Shown in pieces: positions 1-6,634 of a stretch of DNA of 9,365 nucleotides; position 1 is the stretch's first letter, and every line of letters starts with the position of its first letter. This DNA is from Tannerella sp. (GTDB lineage: Bacteria; Bacteroidota; Bacteroidia; Bacteroidales; Tannerellaceae). The stretch spans positions 1-9,365 of the forward strand of contig JAISEZ010000129.1 in assembly GCA_031263835.1 (NCBI GenBank), written 5' to 3'. The notes under the pieces were generated by a model, which saw nothing but the letters and a program-made list of their open reading frames with translations, ran no database searches and was not told where the DNA came from. The translations under genes were made by a program, and so were the position numbers.

Positions 1-108
1 GTGATTAAACCTTTTGTTCCGGGCACAGTCATAAGCCTCGTTGTATCGTAATCTTTACGGTTAATTATAAATGTTGTTTTTGGATATAACACTCAAAGGA
101 AAGTACTT
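1..108 (+). other. Leader region of efflux operon, possibly with the tail of an upstream gene
   Basis: The first 48 bases are open in frame 1 and end in a TAA at 49-51, which would be compatible with the last 16 codons of a plus-strand gene entering from the left; 16 codons are too few to identify it or to be sure it is coding. The stretch 52-94 is AT-rich and suits a promoter, but I find no convincing match to the Bacteroidota -7 box (TAnnTTTG). An AAAGGAAAG stretch at 95-103 sits at a good distance from the ATG at 109 and is a plausible ribosome binding site for the adaptor gene. Confidence 0.35.
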
Positions 109-1191
109 ATGACAAAAGTAGTGAAGTGGATTGTGATAGGGGTTATTGTCCTGTTTATTATTGGAATGATTATCTATCCGCGTGTCAAGCGGGAGTGGGC
201 GGCGAAGGACGACCCTGCCCCGGCGGCCCCGGCTCCCCAGCAGCGGAGAATATTGAACGTCAACGCCATCGTAATGAACCCCCAGGTCTTGTCCGACCGG
301 ACGCACACGACGGCTGACATCCTCCCGGACGAGGAAGTTGACCTGGCATTCGAGGCGTCCGGCAAGATTGTGGAAATCCTGTTTCAGGAAGGTTCACGCG
401 TCAGCAAGGGCGACCTGCTGGCCAAAATCAACGGCGAACCGCTGCAGGCCGAACTGCACAAGCTGGAGGCGCAAATCCAGCTGGCCAATGCCCGCGTCTT
501 CCGCCAGCGCACGCTGCTGGACAAGGACGCCGTCAGTCAGGAGGCTTACGAGCAGGTGAGAACCGAGTACGAAAAGCTGATGGCCGACATCGAACTCGTC
601 AAGGCGCACATCGCGCAGACGGAACTCCGGGCGCCCTTCGACGGCATCATCGGCCTGCGCTACGTCAGCGAGGGCGCTTACGCATCGGCGTCCACCAAGA
701 TTGCCAAGCTGACAAAAATTTCACCGGTCAAGATTGACTTCTCCGTGCCGGAAAAATATGCCGAAGACATTATGCCGGGAACGGACGTGACGTTTCGTGT
801 CACCGGTTCGCTGAAGGAGTATCGCTCCAGTGTTTACGCCATCGAATCCAAGGTGGACATGGCCACGCGAACCCTGGTGGCGCGCGCCGTCTATCCCAAT
901 CAGGACGAGAACATCCGCCCGGGACGCTACGCCGAAGTCCAGCTCACGAAAAAGGAAATCCGCAATGCCCTGGCCATCCCCGGCGAGGCCATGACGCAGG
1001 AAATGGGGAAAAGCCTGGTGTATCGCTACCGGTCGGGACGGGCCGAACAGGTGGAAATCATCCCCGGCATCCGTACCGAATCGCAAGTCCAGGTGATTAG
1101 CGGGCTGAACGCCGGCGATACGGTGATTATCTCCGGAATCATGCAGCTGCGTTCCGACCTGCCGGTGACGCTCGACAACATCCTGCAGTAA
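109..1191 (+). CDS. RND efflux periplasmic adaptor subunit (membrane fusion protein)
   Basis: A 360-residue adaptor that links the inner-membrane RND pump to the outer-membrane channel in the periplasm. Residues 5-23 form one hydrophobic segment with no lipobox cysteine, so it is probably anchored by an N-terminal membrane helix and not by lipid. A Pro/Ala-rich linker follows (35-45). The split lipoyl domain is seen at about 76-110 (ASGKIVEILFQEGSRVSKGD) and 172-200 (ELRAPFDGIIG...VSEGA), flanking an alpha-helical hairpin at about 111-170. A beta-barrel domain (about 205-285) contains the usual IRPGRYAEV motif at 269-277, and the membrane-proximal domain follows (about 286-350, with SGLNAGDTVI). 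The length is normal for the family. The ATG has an AAAGGAAAG ribosome binding site 5-13 nt upstream. It is first in a three-gene operon. The family call is firm; the exported substrate cannot be told from sequence. Confidence 0.95.
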   Translation: MTKVVKWIVIGVIVLFIIGMIIYPRVKREWAAKDDPAPAAPAPQQRRILNVNAIVMNPQVLSDRTHTTADILPDEEVDLAFEASGKIVEILFQEGSRVSKGDLLAKINGEPLQAELHKLEAQIQLANARVFRQRTLLDKDAVSQEAYEQVRTEYEKLMADIELVKAHIAQTELRAPFDGIIGLRYVSEGAYASASTKIAKLTKISPVKIDFSVPEKYAEDIMPGTDVTFRVTGSLKEYRSSVYAIESKVDMATRTLVARAVYPNQDENIRPGRYAEVQLTKKEIRNALAIPGEAMTQEMGKSLVYRYRSGRAEQVEIIPGIRTESQVQVISGLNAGDTVIISGIMQLRSDLPVTLDNILQ

Positions 1192-1205
1192 AAACCCGCC
1201 GCGTT

Positions 1206-4200
1206 ATGAATATCTCCGAATTAAGCATTCACCGACCCGTACTGGCGACCGTCATCACGCTGGTCATCCTCCTGTTCGGGTTCATCGGCTACAACTTTCT
1301 GGGCATGCGCGAGTTTCCCAGCGTCGATCAGCCCATTATTTCCGTGGACGTCGCCTATCCGGGCGCCAATGCGGACGTGATTATGAACCAGATCACCGAA
1401 CCGCTGGAACAGAACATTAACGGCATCCCCGGCATCCGTTCCCTGTCGAGCGTCAGCAGCCAGGGCAGCAGCCGCATCACGGTGGAGTTCGAACTTTCAA
1501 TCGACATGGAAACGGCTGCCAACGACGTGCGCGACAAGGTCTCGCGCGCACAGCGCTACCTGCCGCGCGACTGCGACCCGCCGACCGTCTCCAAGGCCGA
1601 CGCCGATTCCGACCCCATCATGCAAATCGCCATCCAGAGCGAAAAGCGTTCTCTGCTTGAACTGAGCGAAATTGCCGACCTGACGGTCAAGGAACGCCTC
1701 CAGACCATCTCCAACGTGAGCGCGGTCACGATCTGGGGCCATCGCTACTCAATGCGCCTGTGGCTGGATCCGATCAAGATGGCCGGCTACGGCGTGACGC
1801 CCCTGGACGTGAAAAACGCCGTTGACCGGGAAAACGTCGAATTGCCTTCGGGCAGTATCGAGGGCGACCGGATCGAACTGTCCATCCGCACCATGGGGCT
1901 GATGCATACCCCGAAAGAATTCAACGACCTGATCATTAAAAATGACGGCATCAACATCGTCCGCTTCAGCGACATCGGCCAGGCCGAACTGGCGTCGGAA
2001 AACATCCGCAGCCACATGACGAAAAACGGCGAGCCGGCCGCCCTGGTGTTCATCGTTCCACAGCCCGGCGCCAACCACATCGAAATCGCCGACGAAGCAT
2101 ACAGGCGCCTTAAGCAAATCGGCAAAGACCTGCCCGAAGACGTGAAAGTGGAAATCATGTACGACAACACCCGCTTTATCCGCGCCTCCATCGCCGAGGT
2201 ACAGGAAACGATCTATGTCGCCTTCCTGCTCGTGGTGCTGATTATCTTTCTTTTCCTGCGCGACTGGCGCGTGACGCTGGTGCCGGTCATTGTCATCCCC
2301 GTCTCCCTGATCGGCGCCTTTTTCATCATGTACGTCGCCGGATTTTCGATTAATGTGCTGACGATGCTGGCGGTGGTGCTCTCGGTCGGTCTGGTGGTGG
2401 ACGACGCCATCGTGGTGGCGGAGAACATCTATATCCGCATCGAGCGCGGCATGCCGCCGAAACAGGCCGGCATCGAAGGCTCCAGGGAAATCTTCTTTGC
2501 CGTCATCTCCACCACCGTTACGCTGATTGCCGTCTTCATACCCATCGTCTTCATGGAGGGAATGACCGGCCGGCTGTTCAAGGAATTTGGCGTCGTCATT
2601 GCGGGCGCCGTATTCATCTCGGCTGCCGTGGCGCTGACGTTCACGCCGATGTGCGCCACTAAACTGCTCCGGCAGCGGAAAAGGAAAAACGTGCTGGCGG
2701 CGAAGACCGAGCCGTTTTTCGAGGGGCTGAACCGGATTTATTCCACCTCGCTGGCCGCTTTCCTGCGACACAGGGGCTGGGTCTTTCCCACGGTCGCCAT
2801 CCTCCTCGTTGTGATATTCTACCTGTGGGGGCAGATTCGCGCGGAACTGTCGCCGCTGGAAGACCGCTCGATGATTTCCGTCAGCGCCCGCGCGCCGGAA
2901 GGCAGCACGTTTGAATTTTACCGCGATTATGCGCGGCAGATCGAAGAGGTGGTCGATTCCGTGGTGCCCGAGGCCGTGTCCGTGCTCAACCGTGCGGCCA
3001 CGGGCAGCGCCTGGGTCAACCTCTTCCTGTCGGACATCCGGGAACGCGAACGCAGCCAGATGGAAATCGCCGACCAGCTCTCGGCGCTGGTGCAGCAGAA
3101 AAACGACGCGCGCGCCTTCGTGCGGCAGCAGTCCACCTTCGGCGGACGGCGGGGCGGCATGCCGATACAGTATGTCCTGCAGGCGACCAACATCGACAAG
3201 TTGCAGGAATTTCTGCCGGCCTTTATGCGGAAGGTGAGCGAAAGCCCGGTGCTTCAGATGGCCGACGCCAACCTGAAGTTCACCAAGCCGGAAACGCATA
3301 TCGAAATCGACCGCGACAAGGCGACGCTGCTGGGCGTCAGCACGCAGAACATCGCCCAGACCCTGCAGTACGCCCTGTCGGGACAGCGGATGGGATACTT
3401 TTACATGAACGGCAAGCAGTACCAGATTCTGGGCGAAATCAACCGCCAGCAGCGCAATACGCCGCTTGACCTGAAATCCATTTACGTCCGCAGCAGCAGC
3501 GAAAACATGATTCAGCTGGACAATCTGGTGACGCTGACCGAAACCGTTGCGCCGCCGCAGCTCTACCGCTACAACCGCTTTGTCTCGACGACGGTAAGCG
3601 CCGGACTGAACCGGGGATACACGGTGGGCGACGGGCTGAACGAGATGGACCGGATTGCCCGGGAAACGCTGGACGAGACGTTCCGCACGGCCCTGACCGG
3701 CGAGTCGCGCGAATTTCGCGAAAGCTCCTCCAGCCTGATGTTTGCCCTGATACTGGCGCTGCTGCTGATTTACCTCGTACTGGCCGCCCAGTTCGAGAGC
3801 TTCAAAGACCCGCTGGTCATCATGTTCACCGTGCCGCTGGCCATCTCCGGCGCCCTGATATTCATGGTGGCGGAGGGCATTACGATGAACATATTCAGCC
3901 AGATTGGTATCATCATGCTGATTGGACTGGTGGCGAAGAACGGCATCCTGATTGTGGAATTTGCCAATCAGCGCCAGCATGCCGGGCTGGACAAGATGGA
4001 AGCCATCCATTCGGCGTCCGTGCAGCGGCTGCGTCCCATCCTGATGACCAGCGTCTCGACCATCCTGGGTTCGATGCCGCTGATGTTTGCCGGCGGCGAG
4101 GGCGCCAACGGACGGATTGCGATGGGCGTGGCCGTGGTCGGCGGCATGTTGCTGTCCACCTTTATGACGCTCTACGTCGTCCCGGCCATGTACAGTTATA

Positions 4201-4238
4201 TTTCAACCAACTTGAAAACCAGAAAGGAAAGCAAATGA
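1206..4238 (+). CDS. RND efflux transporter permease (HAE1/AcrB-type)
   Basis: A 1010-residue inner-membrane proton-driven pump of the hydrophobe/amphiphile efflux group. It has the duplicated RND layout: a first membrane helix (about 10-30), a large periplasmic loop (about 35-330), helices 2-6 (about 335-485), the 7th helix (about 525-542), a second periplasmic loop (about 545-840) and helices 8-12 (about 843-1000). The proton-relay residues are present: the Asp pair in GLVVDDAIVVAEN (D399, D400) and the Lys in GLVAKNGILIVEF (K911), with RLRPILMTSVSTILG (941-955) in helix 11. The conserved FIPIVFMEGMTGRLFKEF (444-461) is also intact, so the pump should be functional. The start follows the adaptor stop after 14 nt, without a clear Shine-Dalgarno. 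The end overlaps the channel gene by 4 nt. The substrate may be drugs, bile salts or other amphiphiles; this cannot be resolved here. Confidence 0.97.
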   Translation: MNISELSIHRPVLATVITLVILLFGFIGYNFLGMREFPSVDQPIISVDVAYPGANADVIMNQITEPLEQNINGIPGIRSLSSVSSQGSSRITVEFELSIDMETAANDVRDKVSRAQRYLPRDCDPPTVSKADADSDPIMQIAIQSEKRSLLELSEIADLTVKERLQTISNVSAVTIWGHRYSMRLWLDPIKMAGYGVTPLDVKNAVDRENVELPSGSIEGDRIELSIRTMGLMHTPKEFNDLIIKNDGINIVRFSDIGQAELASENIRSHMTKNGEPAALVFIVPQPGANHIEIADEAYRRLKQIGKDLPEDVKVEIMYDNTRFIRASIAEVQETIYVAFLLVVLIIFLFLRDWRVTLVPVIVIPVSLIGAFFIMYVAGFSINVLTMLAVVLSVGLVVDDAIVVAENIYIRIERGMPPKQAGIEGSREIFFAVISTTVTLIAVFIPIVFMEGMTGRLFKEFGVVIAGAVFISAAVALTFTPMCATKLLRQRKRKNVLAAKTEPFFEGLNRIYSTSLAAFLRHRGWVFPTVAILLVVIFYLWGQIRAELSPLEDRSMISVSARAPEGSTFEFYRDYARQIEEVVDSVVPEAVSVLNRAATGSAWVNLFLSDIRERERSQMEIADQLSALVQQKNDARAFVRQQSTFGGRRGGMPIQYVLQATNIDKLQEFLPAFMRKVSESPVLQMADANLKFTKPETHIEIDRDKATLLGVSTQNIAQTLQYALSGQRMGYFYMNGKQYQILGEINRQQRNTPLDLKSIYVRSSSENMIQLDNLVTLTETVAPPQLYRYNRFVSTTVSAGLNRGYTVGDGLNEMDRIARETLDETFRTALTGESREFRESSSSLMFALILALLLIYLVLAAQFESFKDPLVIMFTVPLAISGALIFMVAEGITMNIFSQIGIIMLIGLVAKNGILIVEFANQRQHAGLDKMEAIHSASVQRLRPILMTSVSTILGSMPLMFAGGEGANGRIAMGVAVVGGMLLSTFMTLYVVPAMYSYISTNLKTRKESK

Positions 4239-5551
4239 AACGAATTGTCCTGACCTTCGCTTTTACCGCATGTTGTGCGGGGATTTTCGCTCAGGAGATA
4301 TACAGTCTCAAGCAGTGCATCGAGACGGGTCTGGAGCGTAACTATTCCATCCGGATGGTACGCAACGAGGAACTGATAACTGCCAACAACGCCACGCCCG
4401 GAAACGCGGGCTACCTGCCGACGGCGGATTTGAACGCGAGCTTCAGCGGCACGGCCCATAACTACGACAACCGCCTGACGGACGGCGGAACGGAACACCT
4501 GACGGGCGTTCACACGGAGACGGCCGACGCGGGGCTGAACCTCAACTGGACGGCGTTCGACGGTTTCGGCATTCAGGCGGAATATGCCCGGTTGAAGGAG
4601 TTGCAGCGGGTGGGCGAACTGAATACGCGCATGACCGTTGAAGATTTTGTGGCCGGCATTGCCGGTGAATATTACAACCTGGTGCGCCAGACCATCCGGC
4701 TCAAGAACCTCCGCTATGCCGTCAGCCTGTCCAGGGAGCGGCTGCGGATTGTGGAAGAACGCTATTCGATAGGTTCCGTCTCGCGCATGGACCTGCAGCA
4801 GGCGCAGGTGGACTTCAACGCCGACAGTTCCATGCTCTTCACCCAGTTCGAGACGCTTCATTCCTCCCGCGTCCGGCTGAACGAACTGATGGCGCTGGAG
4901 GACGTCGACCGGCGCATCCGCATCCGCGATTCGGTCATCGACGTCAACACGCTGCTGAACGAACAGACGCTGCGCGACAACATGCTGAGCAACAATGCCA
5001 CACTGCTGGCCTCGGCCAAAAACAAGACCCTTTCGGAACTGGACTACCGAAAGGCATTGAGCCGCAACTATCCCTACGTCCGGCTGAATGCGGGTTACGG
5101 CTACAACGGCGCCTGGGCGGGGACGGGCACAACGGATTTGCAGCAGCGGCTGGGTCTCAGCTACGGCCTGACTGTCGGCTTCAACCTCTTCGACGGCCTG
5201 AACCGCCGCCGCGAACAGCGCAACGCACGTATTCAGATACAGAACAGCGAACTGCGCATGCAGCAGCTGGAGCTTTCCCTCAGAGCCAGTCATTCCAACC
5301 TGTGGATGGCCTACAGAAACAATCTGGATTTGTGGGAGCTGGAGAAGGAAAATCTGGTCGTGGCGCAGGAGAACTACGCCATTGCCATCGAGCGTTACCG
5401 GCTGGGCGATTTGGCGGGTATCGAACTGCGGGAGGCGCAGAACAGCCTGCTCGAAGCCGAAGAACGCCGTTCCATCGCCGAATATAACATCAAACTCTGC
5501 GAAATCTCCCTGCTGCAACTCAGCGGACAGGTACTGAAATATCTGGAATGA
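4235..5551 (+). CDS. TolC-family outer-membrane efflux channel protein
   Basis: A 438-residue outer-membrane factor that would form the trimeric exit duct of the RND pump. Residues 1-19 look like a signal peptide, probably cut after A19. Cysteines at 13-14 do not make a good lipobox because F10 stands where a Leu is expected, so a lipoprotein is less likely. The internal duplication typical of TolC is readable: NWTAFDGFG (104-112) pairs with GFNLFDGLN (315-323), the two outer-membrane strand regions, and RYSIGSVSRMDLQQAQVDF (176-194) pairs with RYRLGDLAGIELREAQNSL (387-405), the helical repeats. The length is normal. Translation is probably coupled to the pump gene through the ATGA overlap at 4235-4238, with an AGAAAGGAAAG ribosome binding site at 4221-4231. 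It is the last gene of the operon; no clear rho-independent terminator follows its stop. Confidence 0.95.
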   Translation: MKRIVLTFAFTACCAGIFAQEIYSLKQCIETGLERNYSIRMVRNEELITANNATPGNAGYLPTADLNASFSGTAHNYDNRLTDGGTEHLTGVHTETADAGLNLNWTAFDGFGIQAEYARLKELQRVGELNTRMTVEDFVAGIAGEYYNLVRQTIRLKNLRYAVSLSRERLRIVEERYSIGSVSRMDLQQAQVDFNADSSMLFTQFETLHSSRVRLNELMALEDVDRRIRIRDSVIDVNTLLNEQTLRDNMLSNNATLLASAKNKTLSELDYRKALSRNYPYVRLNAGYGYNGAWAGTGTTDLQQRLGLSYGLTVGFNLFDGLNRRREQRNARIQIQNSELRMQQLELSLRASHSNLWMAYRNNLDLWELEKENLVVAQENYAIAIERYRLGDLAGIELREAQNSLLEAEERRSIAEYNIKLCEISLLQLSGQVLKYLE

Positions 5552-5890
5552 AGAAAGAGCGGAACGGCTGTGGTGTATGGTGATAATACTTTTCTCCCTT
5601 CATTGCCTGCTTTTTATAACAGCATACTTTTCATTGGCGTAATTGAACAGCATCATGCCCGCGTGCAGTATAGCTGCCGACTGCTACTTGCCGGACAGAA
5701 GACGATGTATCGGGGCTTTCATCGTCGATGTATCGGGGCTTTCACCGTCGATGTATCGGGGCTTTCATCGCCGATGTATCGGGGCTTTCACCGTCGATGT
5801 ATCGGGGCTTTCATCGTCGATGTACTGTGGCCCGTCTTGATTGAGGCGTCGAGCAACAGTTTAAACCGTCACTAATCACTAACCAAATCA
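5552..5890. other. Convergent intergenic spacer with repeats
   Basis: This spacer of about 340 bp separates the efflux operon (+) from the convergent nucleotidyltransferase gene (-). Bases 5552-5703 show no recognisable gene and no strong hairpin followed by a T-run; AACAGCAT occurs twice, near 5618 and 5646. Bases 5704-5818 are the 23-bp tandem array and 5869-5890 hold heptad repeats, both listed separately. The plus strand is open in more than one frame across the array, but this follows from the repeat composition and I do not take it as a gene. The region must hold transcription ends for both neighbours, yet no textbook terminator is visible. Confidence 0.7.
5704..5818. repeat. Tandem array of five 23-bp repeats
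   Basis: Five head-to-tail units lie at 5704-5726, 5727-5749, 5750-5772, 5773-5795 and 5796-5818. Each starts with the same 18 bases, GATGTATCGGGGCTTTCA, and is followed by five bases of the form YCGYC. The endings in order are TCGTC, CCGTC, TCGCC, CCGTC, TCGTC. The first variable base therefore alternates T, C, T, C, T, suggesting a 46-bp dimer as the amplified unit. A degenerate sixth copy begins at 5819 (GATGTA then divergent). In the first unit GACGATG (5701-5707) and CATCGTC (5720-5726) form a perfect 7-bp inverted repeat around a 12-base loop; in others the arms shrink to about 4-5 bp. There are no spacers between the units, so this is not a CRISPR array. The role is unknown. Confidence 0.95.
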
Positions 5891-5899
5891 CTAATCACT
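5869..5899 (-). repeat. TTAGTGA heptad repeats overlapping a gene's 3' end
   Basis: On the minus strand the 12-mer AGTGATTAGTGA occurs twice, at 5899-5888 and 5880-5869, separated by 7 bases that include TTTGG. Each copy is made from a TTAGTGA-type heptad. The upstream copy supplies the last two codons (Ser-Asp), the TAG stop and a following in-frame TGA of the nucleotidyltransferase gene. It resembles the TTAGTAG heptads of the element at 8701-8910 on the other side of the two-gene cassette. Confidence 0.8.
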
Positions 5900-6598
5900 C
5901 CTCAGCAGCTGTTCTGCTTTGGCGATATCTCCGGGGTGGTCGACGTCGATGATTTTGCCGAAGGGATATGCTTTCAGTCGAAATCCGCCGGCAATCAGGC
6001 GGCGCTGGTAGTTCCGCATCCGCGACACGCCTTCCGCCAGCGCCGCATCCAGCGCCGTCAGGGCGGAGCGCCGCAGGCAGTATATCCCGCCCGACACATA
6101 CCGGCTTCCGGCGTCCGGACGGTCAAGAAAAGCCTGTATCATCCCCTCTTCATCCATCTTCACATAGAGCGGTTTCTCGTCGTCCACAAAATCCGTCACC
6201 GCCATCAGCCCGTCGAACAGGCCGGCCGGAAGCGCTTCAAACGCACGGATGTAACGGCGAAACTCGTCTTCCCGGAAAATCGTATCTACCGTCGTCAGGC
6301 AGAAACAGTCCCCCTGCAGATAGCGGCTCAGGGCATGAAAACTGTGCATCGAACTGGGGGTGGACTGCACATGCAGGTGAAACGTCACGGGAATCCGGAG
6401 ACGCTTCAGCCGGTCCTGCACCTCCGTCATGGCCTCGTTCACAATGACGCTGATCGAAGCAGCCCCGTTATCCAGAAACACGTTGATCAACCGCTCGATC
6501 AGCGGAACGCCGCACAGCCGAACCAGCGGCTTGGGCTGCGCGACGCCCCCCCGAACCAGACGCGAGCCTTCGCCCGCCGCAATAATTGCATAATCCAT
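5891..6598 (-). CDS. Sugar-phosphate nucleotidyltransferase-like protein (NTP_transferase family)
   Basis: A cytoplasmic protein of 235 residues with the Rossmann-like fold signature of NDP-sugar pyrophosphorylases, which join a nucleoside triphosphate and a sugar phosphate to give an NDP-sugar and pyrophosphate. Visible motifs are the nucleotide-binding loop AAGEGSRL (7-14), QPKPL with K23 (21-25), TTVDTIF (102-108) with D105 as likely metal ligand, VSGGIYCL (168-175), and IDVDHPGDI (217-225) with D218/D220. I start at the ATG at 6598 because MDYAIIAAGEGSRL is the usual family N-terminus; an in-frame GTG at 6610 would add four residues and is less likely. It lies 36 nt downstream of the glycosidase gene and is probably cotranscribed. 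Its C-terminal codons fall within a heptad repeat. The nucleotide and sugar are not predictable; MobA-like or MurNAc/mannose-1-phosphate-type relatives are possible. Confidence 0.88.
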   Translation of the reverse strand: MDYAIIAAGEGSRLVRGGVAQPKPLVRLCGVPLIERLINVFLDNGAASISVIVNEAMTEVQDRLKRLRIPVTFHLHVQSTPSSMHSFHALSRYLQGDCFCLTTVDTIFREDEFRRYIRAFEALPAGLFDGLMAVTDFVDDEKPLYVKMDEEGMIQAFLDRPDAGSRYVSGGIYCLRRSALTALDAALAEGVSRMRNYQRRLIAGGFRLKAYPFGKIIDVDHPGDIAKAEQLLRSD

Positions 6599-6634
6599 TT
6601 GGTGGAACACACTTGATTATGATTGCCTTAATTC

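Noticed and set aside
1..108. Promoter for the efflux operon
   Set aside because: TAATCTTTA at 49-57 only partly resembles the TAnnTTTG box and has wrong spacing; no reliable -33/-7 pair was found, so no promoter is assigned.
1749..4010. Very long minus-strand open frame (753 codons) opposite the RND pump gene
   Set aside because: It lies wholly inside a clearly conserved gene, is rich in His, Gln, Arg and Asp as expected from the antisense of GC-rich codons, and has no family motifs.
4196..5518. Minus-strand open frame (440 codons) opposite the TolC-family gene
   Set aside because: It is the antisense of a well-supported channel gene; composition is typical of an antisense frame and no domain is recognisable.
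5704..5818. CRISPR array
   Set aside because: The units abut directly with no spacers, the unit is only 23 bp, and no cas genes are nearby.
5570..5875. Plus-strand frame of 101 codons starting with GTG across the 23-bp array
   Set aside because: It has no ribosome binding site or family similarity that I recognise, and its openness follows from the repeat unit having no stop in any plus-strand frame.
6599..6610. GTG start for the nucleotidyltransferase giving MFHQ as the first residues
   Set aside because: The ATG four codons later places the nucleotide-binding loop at the usual distance from the N-terminus, so the longer start was not used.
5936..6616. Plus-strand frame of 226 codons opposite the nucleotidyltransferase
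   Set aside because: The minus strand carries clear family motifs; the plus frame has none and is an antisense shadow.
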